DNA of 64,000 bases. Source: an uncultured Erythrobacter sp. (GTDB lineage: Bacteria > Pseudomonadota > Alphaproteobacteria > Sphingomonadales > Sphingomonadaceae). The notes beneath the pieces are model-generated. The model worked only from the letters and a program-made list of their open reading frames with translations, was not told the origin of the DNA and ran no database searches. Made by a program: the position numbers and the translations under genes. The stretch is taken from positions 579,069 through 643,068 of the forward strand of contig CANLZP010000001.1 in NCBI GenBank assembly GCA_947495695.1, in the 5' to 3' direction. Shown one piece after another: positions 18,086-27,185 of the stretch; within the stretch, counting starts at the first letter, position 1, and every line of letters begins with the position of its first letter.

Positions 18086-19378
18086 TCAGAAGAAAAAGTG
18101 GTCCAATGTGTGCAGGGTAACGCCGACCAGACCGCCCACCAGCGTTCCGTTGATACGGATGAACTGAAGATCACGGCCAACCGCGCTCTCGATCCGGCCG
18201 GTGATCGTTACCGCATCCCAGCGCTTCACCGTTTCAGACACCAACTGGACGATTTGCCCGCCATAACGCGTAGACACACCAACCATGGTACGCCGCGCGA
18301 AGCGGTTGATTTGGTGCTGAAGGCGTTCGTCATGCTGCAATGCCTTGCCCATTTCGGCCAGACCTTTGCGCATTTCCTCGCCCAACGCGCTTTCGGGATC
18401 ACGCGCGCGCCGGATCAAAGAGCGTCGGATGCGTTCCCACACACCCATCCACCATTCTGCAACCGCCGGGTTTTCGATCAAATCGTTCTTCATGGATTCG
18501 ACGCGTTCGCGGGTCTTGGGATCGTGCTGCAGATCTCGGCTGAGGTTCTCCAGCCCTTCTTCGATTTTCGACCGCAACGGGTGATCCGGATCGACCAGCA
18601 CTTCGGCCAGCAATTTGTACAGGCCATCCAAGACCGAACCCGAAATACGCTCGTCGAGGCCGGTCCAGCGCAGGACAGCATTGGCGCGCGCATGAATAAT
18701 CTCGCGGACGGTTTCCTCATTGTCTTCCAGCGTCAGGCCAGCCCAACGAATGAACCCATCCACCAAAGGCAAATGGCGACGATCGGCAATCGCACTTTCC
18801 AGCATCCGGCCCAGCAAGGGCGATACATCGATCTTGGCAAACTGGCTGGCCAATCCTGTGCGCACCTGGTTGCCCAGCCGATCAGGATCAAGCGATTCGA
18901 GCACCTCGGCCAATAGCTCGGCGGCGCCTCCGGTAATTCGAGATCGATTGTCTCCATCCACCGGTGAAGGTGGAGCCACCAGAAAATCGCCCAATGCCTG
19001 GGCGACATTCATGCCGCTCATCCTGCGCGCGATCACCGAGGCGGTCAGGAAGTTTTCGCGCAAAAACTGCGCCATCGTATCGGCGATCCGGTCCTTGTTC
19101 TCGGGAATGATGGCAGTGTGGGGAATGGGCAAACCCATGGGGTGGCGGAACAAAGCGGTTACCGCAAACCAATCGGCCAATCCGCCAACCATGGCCGCCT
19201 CTGCAAAAGCATTGGCGTAACCCCACGCCGGATGCAGATCGAGATATTGCTTCGACCAAAAGAATACGAACGCCATCGCAGCCAACATGCCGGTTGCCGT
19301 CCAACGCATGCGGCGCGCACGATCAGCCGTGAGCGGCTGCCCACCAAACACGAAGGGAACAGAGGAACTGCGGCTCAA
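18086..19378 (-). CDS. DUF445 membrane protein (YjiN-like)
   Basis: The 430-residue protein has an N-terminal hydrophobic segment (about 26-44, WTATGMLAAMAFVFFW) and a second one at the very end (INGTLVGGLVGVTLHTLDHF). Between them lies a long, charged, helical region. The DUF445 signature is GGLADWFAVTALFRHPMGLPIPHTAI, here quoted in two parts: GGLADWFAVTALFRHP and MGLPIPHTAIIP. Function of the family is unknown; the two terminal membrane segments would hold a long soluble domain at the envelope. The start is TTG (19376-19378), 13 bases after the RND pump gene ends, so it is probably the last gene of that operon. Confidence 0.82.
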   Translation of the reverse strand: MSRSSSVPFVFGGQPLTADRARRMRWTATGMLAAMAFVFFWSKQYLDLHPAWGYANAFAEAAMVGGLADWFAVTALFRHPMGLPIPHTAIIPENKDRIADTMAQFLRENFLTASVIARRMSGMNVAQALGDFLVAPPSPVDGDNRSRITGGAAELLAEVLESLDPDRLGNQVRTGLASQFAKIDVSPLLGRMLESAIADRRHLPLVDGFIRWAGLTLEDNEETVREIIHARANAVLRWTGLDERISGSVLDGLYKLLAEVLVDPDHPLRSKIEEGLENLSRDLQHDPKTRERVESMKNDLIENPAVAEWWMGVWERIRRSLIRRARDPESALGEEMRKGLAEMGKALQHDERLQHQINRFARRTMVGVSTRYGGQIVQLVSETVKRWDAVTITGRIESAVGRDLQFIRINGTLVGGLVGVTLHTLDHFFF

Positions 19379-19391
19379 GAGAAGCGCCAGA

Positions 19392-22300
19392 TCACTCGGC
19401 TGGCTCGCCCCCGGGGGGTAAGCGTGTTGCCGGGGTGGCTGCGGGCCTAGCAGGACCGTTCAGCTGTGCCGCCTTGTCATCCGAATCGTCCCCCAGACGA
19501 TACGTAAGGAAACGCGTTCTCATCCATGGCCCTACGCGCCTTTCCAACCCATCGGCCAGGCTGAACCCGGCGGGCACAATCAGCAAGGTCAGCACGGTCG
19601 ACATGATCAAACCGCCAATCACCACCGTACCCATCGGCGCGCGCCATGCACCATCGCCGGACAGCGACAGCGCGGTTGGAACCATGCCAGCCGTCATGGC
19701 GACAGTGGTCATCACAATAGGTTGGGCGCGTTTGTGACCTGCTTCCATGATCGCGTGCAGCTTGCGCGTTCCGGTTGCCATTTCCTCAATTGCAAAGTCG
19801 ATCAGTAGGATCGAGTTCTTGGACACAATACCCAGCAACATCAGCGTGCCGATCATAACCGGCATGGAAACCGGTTGGCCGACCAACCAGACCAGGAAAA
19901 TGCCGCCCAAGGGTGCCAGCGCCAGCGAACACATATTCACAAGCGGGCTCATCAATCGTTTGTAGAGCAAGACCAACACAGCAAAGACCAACAAGACGCC
20001 GGAAACGAGCGCGATGATGAAGTTTTGCGCCAATTCTTGCTGCCACTGCTCCTCGCCCACGGCATCACGGATGACCCCTTGCGGTAGATTGCGCAGAATG
20101 GGCAGCTGGTTCACTTCTTGCTGCGCCTCGCCCTTGATGAAGCCATCGGCAACATCCGCCCCAATCAAAACGCGGCGGTTCTGGTTGTAGCGTTGGATCG
20201 TGGTCGGGCCAGAGCCGAATTTAATGGTAGCGACCCTGCCCAATGGCACCGAGCCACCGTTGAGTGTCGGCACCGGCAGATTGGCAATTGTCGTCAGTTC
20301 ACTGCGCGAATCGCGAGACAGTTTGACGCGGATCGGAATTTGTCTGTCAGACAGAGAGAATTTCGCAGCATTCTGCTCGATTTCACCCAAAGTCGCGATG
20401 CGGATCGTCTGGCTAAGCGCAGCGGTTGTCACGCCCAGCTCAGCAGCAATATCCTCACGCGGAGTGATGATAATCTCTGGCCGGTTGATATCTGCGCTGA
20501 TCCGCGGGGCCACCAGCATGTCGAGCCCTTTCATCTGCTCAACGAGCTGCGTTGCCGATTGCTCAAGCAGAACCGGATCGGAGCCGGCCAGCATAATCGT
20601 GATATCCCTGCCTGATCCAAATCCGCCCGATTGCGATTGGAACCGAACACGTGCGTCAGGCACTTGAGAAAGTCGTTCGGCCAGGCCGCGCTCAAACTCG
20701 ATCGATGTCTTTTCCCGCTCGGGATCAAGGCCGATATATAAGGTTGCGCGACCCTCGCGAACCCGTTCAAGTACCAGATCAACTTCGGGCTCTTGCTTGA
20801 CGATAGCAGTGACATCGCGTGCAACGCGTTCTGTCATCGCGATGGTTGTGCCCGGCACCATCTCGATTTCAATCCGACTTTCGTCCGTATTGATTGTCGG
20901 CTGAAATTGCTGCGGCGTGTTGGCGAAAAGCAGCACCGTCAGCAGAAATGCGAAATAGCCAAGGCCCAGCATCCAGACCCGGTGGTCCATGAAGCGGGAT
21001 TTCAGCCAGGTTGCCGATTGGCCAAGCCGCCGACTCCGAAAGATCGCTTCGAACGCCGGAAGAACTTGAAACACGATAGCCATCGCGGCTGCGCTGATCA
21101 CCATCACCAGAATGAGCTGCAATACTTGCAATATCTTCTCGATCAGGCCGAAAATCGCGCCGTTCGGGTCACTGGAGACGAGACCTGCAACGCTGCTAGG
21201 GATGCCCAAGCCGTCCAGTGCTCCAAAAGCGATGAATGCAACTGCGGCCGGTATAATGATAAGCGCCAAGAGAAATAGAATTCCCATAACCGCGTAAACA
21301 AAGCGGTTGCGCACGCCGGGTAAACCTTCGCGCATCTTGTACATTTTTCCGCGATCAAGCGACCAGCCGAGGATGCGCATATAGCGATCCATCCATTTGC
21401 CATCGCCATGGCCAGCATGACCCTTCGCCTCGAGGAAATAGGCCGCCATCATCGGGGTGATCATTCGGGCGACCGCCAAACTCATCAGCACTGCGACAAC
21501 CACAGTGAGGCCAAAGTTCTTGAAGAATTGGCCGGAAATGCCCGGCATCAAGCCTACCGGCAGGAACACCGCCACGATACAAAACGATGTTGCGACAACG
21601 GCCAGACCGATCTCGTCGGCTGCATCAATCGATGCCTGATAGGCGGATTTGCCCATCCGCATATGCCGCACGATATTCTCAATCTCCACAATGGCATCAT
21701 CGACCAAGACACCAGCAACGAGGCCCAAGGCCAGAAGCGAAAGGAAGTTGAGGTTGAACCCCAGCAAATCCATGAACCAGAAGGTCGGAATGGCTGAAAG
21801 CGGTATGGCCACTGCCGAGATAACGGTGGCGCGCCAATCGCGCAGGAAGAAGAACACCACCACAACCGCCAAGATCGCGCCTTCAATCATGGCTGCGATC
21901 GAGCTGTTATACTGATCCTTGGTGTATCTGACACTGTCGGTCAGCTGGATGAATTTGACGTTCGGATTTGTTGTCTGGATTTCGTCGATTATCTTCAACG
22001 AGGCGTCAAAAACGGTGACATCCGATGCCCCCTTGGCGCGCGACATATAGAAGTTCACAACTTCCTTATTGCCCACCCGACTGATCGAACTTCGCTCGGA
22101 AAATCCATCGCGGACTTGCGCGACATCAGCCAGTTTGATCGTGCGCCCGCCGCCCAGCTGAATGGACCGCTGAGACAATTCATAGGCGGTGGCATTATTG
22201 CCCAAAACCCGGACCGACTGGCGGGTTCCACCCACCTCGGCAACGCCGCCTGCAGCGTCAATATTGGATTGCCGCAAGACACTGTTGAGCTGGCTGGCGG

Positions 22301-22904
22301 TAACACCCAAGGATTGCATCTTGGCTGGGTCGAGGATCACTTCAATTTCGCGATCAACCCCGCCGAACCTGCCGACTTCGGCCATGCCTTCGATGGCTAG
22401 CAGCCGTTTTGAGACGGTATCGTCGATGTACCAACTCAGCTGTTCGATGGTCATGTCATCGGCTTGCACCGCGAAAATGGCCAGAAACCCTCCGGCGACC
22501 TCGACCTTGCTGATACGCGGCTCAAGAATGCCATCGGGCAGGCTGCCACGAACGGTATCAACCGCGTTCTTTACCTCGGACACAGCATCGTTTGGATCGA
22601 TGCCAATTTCGAATTCGACGAAGGTTGAAGAACTGCCCTCGCGAGCGGTCGACTGGATCGAATTGACCCCGTTGATCGATCGAACAGCCGATTCGACCAC
22701 CTGGGTGATCTGATTTTCGATCTCTGACGGTGCAGCGCCCGGCTGCGAGATGTTGATCTCGACACCGGGGAACTCAACATCAGGATTGTTGACGACATCC
22801 ATCCGGGCAAAACTGAGAATTCCGGCCAGCAACAGCGCGGTGAACAACACCAGTGGAATCACTGGGTTGCGGATTGACCAGGCTGACATGTTCCGGAAGT
22901 TCAT
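19392..22904 (-). CDS. RND efflux transporter permease, with two extra hydrophobic segments
   Basis: An inner-membrane proton-driven pump of the HAE1 type. The start ATG 22904 lies four bases after the adaptor stop. The 1170 residues exceed the usual 1020-1050. N-half: one membrane helix, porter domain, then helices 2-6, with the proton-relay Asp pair in [15 protein letters not shown] (402-403). Before helix 7 (about 643-662) there is an inserted region of roughly 100 residues with two additional hydrophobic stretches (about 535-563 and 584-618). The C-terminus ends in a Pro/Ala-rich tail. Substrate is unknown. No outer-membrane factor gene is nearby. Confidence 0.9.
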   Translation of the reverse strand: MNFRNMSAWSIRNPVIPLVLFTALLLAGILSFARMDVVNNPDVEFPGVEINISQPGAAPSEIENQITQVVESAVRSINGVNSIQSTAREGSSSTFVEFEIGIDPNDAVSEVKNAVDTVRGSLPDGILEPRISKVEVAGGFLAIFAVQADDMTIEQLSWYIDDTVSKRLLAIEGMAEVGRFGGVDREIEVILDPAKMQSLGVTASQLNSVLRQSNIDAAGGVAEVGGTRQSVRVLGNNATAYELSQRSIQLGGGRTIKLADVAQVRDGFSERSSISRVGNKEVVNFYMSRAKGASDVTVFDASLKIIDEIQTTNPNVKFIQLTDSVRYTKDQYNSSIAAMIEGAILAVVVVFFFLRDWRATVISAVAIPLSAIPTFWFMDLLGFNLNFLSLLALGLVAGVLVDDAIVEIENIVRHMRMGKSAYQASIDAADEIGLAVVATSFCIVAVFLPVGLMPGISGQFFKNFGLTVVVAVLMSLAVARMITPMMAAYFLEAKGHAGHGDGKWMDRYMRILGWSLDRGKMYKMREGLPGVRNRFVYAVMGILFLLALIIIPAAVAFIAFGALDGLGIPSSVAGLVSSDPNGAIFGLIEKILQVLQLILVMVISAAAMAIVFQVLPAFEAIFRSRRLGQSATWLKSRFMDHRVWMLGLGYFAFLLTVLLFANTPQQFQPTINTDESRIEIEMVPGTTIAMTERVARDVTAIVKQEPEVDLVLERVREGRATLYIGLDPEREKTSIEFERGLAERLSQVPDARVRFQSQSGGFGSGRDITIMLAGSDPVLLEQSATQLVEQMKGLDMLVAPRISADINRPEIIITPREDIAAELGVTTAALSQTIRIATLGEIEQNAAKFSLSDRQIPIRVKLSRDSRSELTTIANLPVPTLNGGSVPLGRVATIKFGSGPTTIQRYNQNRRVLIGADVADGFIKGEAQQEVNQLPILRNLPQGVIRDAVGEEQWQQELAQNFIIALVSGVLLVFAVLVLLYKRLMSPLVNMCSLALAPLGGIFLVWLVGQPVSMPVMIGTLMLLGIVSKNSILLIDFAIEEMATGTRKLHAIMEAGHKRAQPIVMTTVAMTAGMVPTALSLSGDGAWRAPMGTVVIGGLIMSTVLTLLIVPAGFSLADGLERRVGPWMRTRFLTYRLGDDSDDKAAQLNGPARPAATPATRLPPGGEPAE

Positions 22905-22908
22905 GGGT

Positions 22909-24111
22909 TTATCCCTCTGCCTCATCCAGGCGGTTCGGCTTTACCTTCTCACCCTCGGTCAAGAAACCACCTGCACGAAGCACAATTGATTCGCTGCCAT
23001 CCAGGCCATCGACGATCACAATACCTTCGGCAGCAATCAGTCCTGTTTCAATATTGCGGCGCTGGGCTTTGTCTTCGGCATCAACCACAAAAACATAATC
23101 GCCATCCTTGTCGGACAGGATTGCGCTTTCCGGCAAAATCGGGGCTACGATCGTGCCGCTGTTGATGGCCGCTGTGGCAAAGCCGCCTGGGCGCAACTCA
23201 GGAGCATAGGACATGGCGACGCGCACAGTGCCTTGTCGGTCCTGCGGGTCGATCACTGGAGAAACCTGCCAGATCTGGCCGTCCAATGTCTTTTCTGACC
23301 CGGTTGGCGTTACCTTTGCAGGCTTACCGGGCGAAAGATCGGCCAATTGCGATTCGCTGACGCGCACCAGCATCTCCATCTCGCCACCCTTGGCAATGCG
23401 GAACAGCGTGCCCGACCCAACAGACACGGTCTGGCCAGGATCAACGTCACGGGTCAGCAGCAAACCAGCTTCCGGGGCGACGATATTCAAGCGCGCATTG
23501 CGGGCCTGCAGTTCGCGATATTGCGCCTGGGCCAAATCGACCCGCGCACGCGCTGCATCGCGCGTCGCGGTCAGGCGGTCTACATCAGCTTTGGAAACAA
23601 ATCCGCGCTCAACCAATTGCAGCGACCGATCCAAATTGCTTTGCGCCAGTTCAGCGTCGGCCTTGGCCACGTCAACTTGAGCGGCCTGGCCACGCAATTG
23701 CTGGCTTTGTACCGAGCGATCAATGACGGCCAGCACCTGCCCTTTGCGCACCCAATCACCGGCATCAACCGGTACAGAGACAACCCGGCCACCTTCGCCA
23801 TTGACACCAACGGGCAATTCCCGGCGTGCGGCAATCGTTCCGGTTGCCGTGATCAAACCGTCAATCGAGGTGCGTCCAGGCGTCACAACGGTAACCACCG
23901 AAAGTTGCGCGTCATCATCATCTGCGGCGGCTACCGGCGTGGCTTCAGAATTCATGTAATAGACAACGCCCAAGACCAACAACAGGACGACCAAGCCGCC
24001 CGCAATGATCATCCAGCGGCGGCGCGTGCTGCCTCCGCCGTGCTGGCTATAATCAAGGTCGGCAGCCAATGAATCGGCGGCTTCGGATGTCACACTGGTT
24101 TCGTAGTTCAT
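22909..24111 (-). CDS. RND efflux periplasmic adaptor (membrane fusion protein)
   Basis: The 400-residue adaptor links the pump to an outer-membrane channel. A hydrophobic segment at about 33-54 (IIAGGLVVLLLVLGVVYYM) is a signal anchor, with a basic cytoplasmic flank TRRRW. It is followed by the lipoyl/barrel-sandwich domain (ELPVGVNGEGGRVVSVPVDA, then DWVRKGQVLAVID) split by a coiled-coil hairpin (about 145-215, Gln- and Ala-rich heptads). Beta-barrel and membrane-proximal domains come after. It starts with ATG 24111, with AGGGAA seven bases before it. It is the first gene of the operon with the pump and DUF445. Confidence 0.9.
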   Translation of the reverse strand: MNYETSVTSEAADSLAADLDYSQHGGGSTRRRWMIIAGGLVVLLLVLGVVYYMNSEATPVAAADDDDAQLSVVTVVTPGRTSIDGLITATGTIAARRELPVGVNGEGGRVVSVPVDAGDWVRKGQVLAVIDRSVQSQQLRGQAAQVDVAKADAELAQSNLDRSLQLVERGFVSKADVDRLTATRDAARARVDLAQAQYRELQARNARLNIVAPEAGLLLTRDVDPGQTVSVGSGTLFRIAKGGEMEMLVRVSESQLADLSPGKPAKVTPTGSEKTLDGQIWQVSPVIDPQDRQGTVRVAMSYAPELRPGGFATAAINSGTIVAPILPESAILSDKDGDYVFVVDAEDKAQRRNIETGLIAAEGIVIVDGLDGSESIVLRAGGFLTEGEKVKPNRLDEAEG

Positions 24112-24133
24112 AGTAATTCCCTGCTAAGGGTGT

Positions 24134-24147
24134 GTTATACTGATAAC
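24134..24147 (-). promoter_or_regulatory. Inverted repeat in the efflux operon promoter region
   Basis: GTTAT-ACTG-ATAAC is a 5-bp inverted repeat with a 4-bp centre, 23 bp before the adaptor start. On the minus strand it contains TATAAC, a plausible -10, with TTGTGC 15 bp upstream as a possible -35. A repressor bound here would block the promoter, as TetR- or MarR-type proteins do for many pumps. No such regulator gene is next to the operon. Confidence 0.4.
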
Positions 24148-24273
24148 TCACCAAGCACAATCCCTCTTAGCTCCCGCGCCAATTTCGGGCAATCCACCTC
24201 TCGACGAGTGGCTTCTACAATCGTCCAAGTGTTGCAAATCAATCAGTGGTTTAGGGCGGGCGCCTAGTCCAGC

Positions 24274-24305
24274 TACGGCATCCGCTATAGGATGGATGCG
24301 CCGTA
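24274..24305. other. Imperfect hairpin upstream of the efflux operon
   Basis: TACGGC (24274-24279) pairs with GCCGTA (24300-24305), and ATCC with GGAT inside it, leaving a 2-nt bulge and a 10-nt loop. No T run follows on either strand. It lies between the terminator of the GlsB-type gene and the efflux promoter. It may be a second, weak stop for read-through or a protein site. Nothing else was recognised in 24148-24273. Confidence 0.3.
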
Positions 24306-24334
24306 AGCGTTCAAATTGTCATCTGATGCGCAAC

Positions 24335-24369
24335 AAAAAGGGCGCGATGGCTCACGCCACCACGCCCTT
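24335..24369 (-). terminator. Rho-independent terminator after the GlsB-type gene
   Basis: On the minus strand AAGGGCG (24363-24369) pairs with CGCCCTT (24338-24344), followed by TTT (24335-24337), giving a run of five T's with the end of the arm. The loop is 18 nt. It begins 37 bases after the stop of the small membrane protein at 24406 and separates it from the efflux operon. Confidence 0.75.
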
Positions 24370-24405
24370 AATCTTGTATTCGACGGTATTTCTAAGGCGT
24401 TCGCC

Positions 24406-24672
24406 TTAGCGTACGCGTCCCCGCTGGATCAGGTTTACAATTCCCAGCAAAACAATGGCGCCGACAACGGCAATGCCCAAGCCTGAGAGAGAGAATTCCT
24501 GAACACTGCCGCCAATGCCGAGCAGCGGTCCTGCGATCAGATTGCCAAGCACAGAGCCGACGCAACCCACTACGATATTCCAGAAAATGCCCATCGAGGC
24601 ATCACGGTTCATGACCAGACTGGCCAGCCAACCGGCCACACCACCAACGATCAATGCAATAATCCAACCCAT
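24406..24672 (-). CDS. GlsB/YeaQ/YmgE-family small membrane protein
   Basis: From ATG 24672, with AGGAGG (24678-24683 region) as a strong ribosome binding site, the gene encodes 88 residues with three hydrophobic segments. The start GWIIALIVGGVAGWLASLVM and the following FWNIVVGCVGSVLGNLIAGP are the family signature (transglycosylase-associated protein). These small inner-membrane proteins are general-stress induced in enterobacteria; molecular role unknown. A longer frame to 24756 lacks family likeness and lies before the ribosome binding site, so it is rejected. Confidence 0.88.
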   Translation of the reverse strand: MGWIIALIVGGVAGWLASLVMNRDASMGIFWNIVVGCVGSVLGNLIAGPLLGIGGSVQEFSLSGLGIAVVGAIVLLGIVNLIQRGRVR

Positions 24673-24828
24673 AGAATAATTCCTCCTGTTTATTTCGGTA
24701 TTGCTTATCAAATGCACACCTAGCGCATTTGTGCCGAAACAGTCGGAAATTAACAAGTTTTGCCCACGTCCATTGTTGATAGGTTTGCCTGGGATCAGGC
24801 GGCCTATCCTATGAAAACGTGGGTTGGC

Positions 24829-25128
24829 TCAATATTTGAGTTGGCGTTCGTACAGGTCGCGATAATGCTGGATTCGAGTGACCCGAAGGCCCTGCATACC
24901 GGACCGATCGACCGCGCGCTGCCATGACGCGAACTCTTCCAGAGTAAGGCCATAACGATCCAGCACCTCATCGATGGTCAGCAGGCCACCATTCACCGCA
25001 GCGACCACTTCGGCCTTGCGACGAACAACCCAACGCTTTGTGCTGGGCGAGGGCAGATCATCAATAGTCAGCGGCTCACCGAGTGGGCCGATAACCTGAG
25101 CTGGACGTATGTCTTGGTTCTCAATCAT
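24829..25128 (-). CDS. sciP: CtrA inhibitor SciP (DUF1153)
   Basis: SciP binds the cell-cycle regulator CtrA and stops it recruiting RNA polymerase at its promoters in alphaproteobacteria. The 99-residue protein has the helix-turn-helix core typical of the family: PSPSTKRWVVRRKAEVVAAV, then GLLTIDEVLDRYGLTLEEFA and SWQRAVDRSGMQGLRVTRIQ. Length and composition match the family. Its ATG follows the stop codon of the upstream gene with no gap (25128/25129), so the two are translated together. Confidence 0.92.
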   Translation of the reverse strand: MIENQDIRPAQVIGPLGEPLTIDDLPSPSTKRWVVRRKAEVVAAVNGGLLTIDEVLDRYGLTLEEFASWQRAVDRSGMQGLRVTRIQHYRDLYERQLKY

Positions 25129-25464
25129 TCAAATCTCTCGGTCACCTGTTGCCGCATTCACTTCAGCTGAAGTGGCTGTAAGCCAACAGGATTTGCCATG
25201 CTCTAAAGCACCATGGTTAACAGGCCGTTTGCCATTATCTAAGGGTTTGAAATAGGCTGCAGCGGCATCGCCAAAACTGGCAGCACCATAAGCGCCTTCG
25301 TGCCGTAGAACCCGGCGCAGATCGCGCGCTGCATTGATGCGAGCGGTCAATTCAGACCAGCCAAATGCACGCAAAGCGGTGCCACCGGCGGGTACCGCTT
25401 TGTCGCCCAAGGCCTCTGGCGCGATGGCCATTGCCTGATCAAAATTGGTTCTGCTTTCAAACAT
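25129..25464 (-). CDS. Conserved-looking protein of unknown function, upstream partner of sciP
   Basis: I do not recognise this gene. From ATG 25464 it encodes 111 residues: an acidic N-terminus, then FGWSELTARINAARDLRRVL, an Ala-rich middle (YGAASFGDAAAAYFKPLD) and a C-terminus with LEHGKSCWLTATSAEV. The arrangement suggests a small soluble protein, partly helical. A GTG at 25488 could add eight residues. It is directly joined to sciP (stop then ATG), which hints at a role linked to CtrA or cell-cycle control; this is inference from position only. Confidence 0.6.
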   Translation of the reverse strand: MFESRTNFDQAMAIAPEALGDKAVPAGGTALRAFGWSELTARINAARDLRRVLRHEGAYGAASFGDAAAAYFKPLDNGKRPVNHGALEHGKSCWLTATSAEVNAATGDREI

Positions 25465-25612
25465 GATTTGACGGCCATAGCCCGACACTTCTCAAGAACA
25501 GGTAAAAGCAGCGTTTACTATCGGTTAGGATTATGCGTGCGCGGACAGCGCTCTGCAGCGGCTTACAATGGCTGGATATGCAGGAGCGGCCTGTGTATAG
25601 GCGCGCCCAACC

Positions 25613-26767
25613 ATGTCACATGCCAATATCTTTGATGCCGGGCTGGATGCTGCGGCTTTGTTCGACTTGCCAAAACCGGCGAGCGACACTCGCATTGTTG
25701 TAGCGATGTCGGGCGGTGTCGATTCGTCTGTGGTCGCTGCCTTGGCAGCCGCAAGCGGAGCCGAAGTCATCGGCATAACCTTGCAACTGTATGATTACGG
25801 CGCAGCAACTGGCCGTAAAGGCGCATGCTGTGCGGGCGATGACATCAGCGATGCCCGCGCTGTGTCGGACAAGTTGGGTATTGCCCATTACGTGTTCGAT
25901 CACGAAAGCGCCTTTCGCGAAGATGTGGTTGAGCAATTCGCCGATGAATATCTCGCCGGGCGCACGCCGGTGCCTTGCATCCGCTGCAATATGGGGCCCA
26001 AATTTACCGATCTGTTCCGGATGGCGCGTGAATTGGGCGCGGACTGCTTGGCGACAGGCCATTATGTCAAGCGGGTGATGGGTCCAGCCGGAGTGGAAAT
26101 GCACCGCGCTTTGGATCCCGCGCGCGATCAATCCTATTTCCTCTACGCCACCACAGAGGCGCAGCTGGATTACATCCGCTTTCCCTTGGGTGGTTTGCCC
26201 AAAGCGCAAGTGCGCGAGCTGGCCGAACAGGCGGGCCTGCGCAATGCGGCCAAGCCTGACAGTCAGGACATCTGCTTTGTTCCGGACGGCGATTACGCCA
26301 AAATCGTCAAAGCCATGCGTCCCGAAGGCGGCACGCCCGGCGCAATTGTGCATGCGCAAAGCGGCGATGTGTTGGGCGAGCACAAGGGCATCGTGCATTA
26401 CACCGTAGGACAACGCCGCGGGCTGGATATCGGCGGGCAGGCAGAGCCGCTGTATGTGGTGGGACTGGATGCCGATAGCCGCGAAGTGCGGGTCGGCCCG
26501 AAACGCATGCTGGCGGTCGGCTCGGCCACTTTGATCGAGACCAACCGAATTGGCCCGATCCCCGATGCTCCGCTGACTGCCAAAGTCCGCAGTCTGGCAA
26601 AGCCCGTTCCAATCACTCTGGAAGGCGCGCTGGGCGATGGGCAGAGCGTTGCGATCCATTTTGCCGAGCCAGAATTCGGCGTGGCACCCGGTCAAGCAGC
26701 GGTGATCTATTGCGGGGAGCGGGTCATTGGCGGCGGCTGGATAGAAGACACCACCAACGCGGCCTGA
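25613..26767 (+). CDS. mnmA: tRNA-specific 2-thiouridylase MnmA
   Basis: MnmA adds sulfur to uridine 34 of tRNA-Lys, -Glu and -Gln. The 384-residue enzyme has the PP-loop [19 protein letters not shown] near residue 28, [10 protein letters not shown] with the first catalytic Cys, and [13 protein letters not shown] with the second. The C-terminal domain includes [19 protein letters not shown] and the beta-barrel end. The N-terminal extension before the PP-loop (about 27 residues) is longer than in E. coli. It is monocistronic: upstream lies a 125-bp gap to a divergent gene, and downstream a convergent gene. Confidence 0.96.
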   Translation: MSHANIFDAGLDAAALFDLPKPASDTRIVVAMSGGVDSSVVAALAAASGAEVIGITLQLYDYGAATGRKGACCAGDDISDARAVSDKLGIAHYVFDHESAFREDVVEQFADEYLAGRTPVPCIRCNMGPKFTDLFRMARELGADCLATGHYVKRVMGPAGVEMHRALDPARDQSYFLYATTEAQLDYIRFPLGGLPKAQVRELAEQAGLRNAAKPDSQDICFVPDGDYAKIVKAMRPEGGTPGAIVHAQSGDVLGEHKGIVHYTVGQRRGLDIGGQAEPLYVVGLDADSREVRVGPKRMLAVGSATLIETNRIGPIPDAPLTAKVRSLAKPVPITLEGALGDGQSVAIHFAEPEFGVAPGQAAVIYCGERVIGGGWIEDTTNAA

Positions 26768-26811
26768 TCACGCTTGATTGCGCCGAATCGCACGGGGCAA
26801 ACGGATCGAAA

Positions 26812-27153
26812 TTACCCCTGCCAGGGTTGCAGCACGCAGCCATAACCTTCGCGATAACGCGCAGTGTCTTGCGAAATAAGCGGAAAGCGCGCCGTCACGC
26901 TTTTGGCATCGACATCCTCAACCAGCGTTACCAATTCCATTCCGCCCAGCTTGTCCTTGGCGCAATCTTCCAGACTGCGGCCTGCAACAAACCGGCAGGA
27001 GCACGCGACCCGCGCGCTATAGGCGGTGCCTGTATTGGCATAACCTTGCGCTGGCCCGCGATAGCTCCAGGCCAAAGCGGCGATTGCAAACAGTGCAATC
27101 AGGGCCACCCATCGTCCATAACGTGGCTTTGTCTGCGACTTTGCAATTGCCAA
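26812..27153 (-). CDS. Small membrane-anchored protein of unknown function with Cys motif
   Basis: From TTG 27153, preceded by AAGGA at a seven-base spacing, the gene encodes 113 residues. A basic N-terminus and one hydrophobic segment (about 15-31, WVALIALFAIAALAWSY) place the rest in the periplasm. The exported part has VACSCRFVAGRSLEDCAKD and a late GYGC, so four Cys in a compact domain. I know similar proteins as hypothetical sphingomonad proteins lying beside serine hydrolases, without assigned function. It is divergent from the hydrolase gene with only 32 bp between start codons. Confidence 0.6.
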   Translation of the reverse strand: MAIAKSQTKPRYGRWVALIALFAIAALAWSYRGPAQGYANTGTAYSARVACSCRFVAGRSLEDCAKDKLGGMELVTLVEDVDAKSVTARFPLISQDTARYREGYGCVLQPWQG

Positions 27154-27185
27154 GTGAATTTCCTTGCGCGAGTGAGGGGGTAATT

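Noticed and set aside
18098..18916. Open frame of 272 codons on the plus strand across DUF445
   Set aside because: Antisense shadow of a gene with the DUF445 signature.
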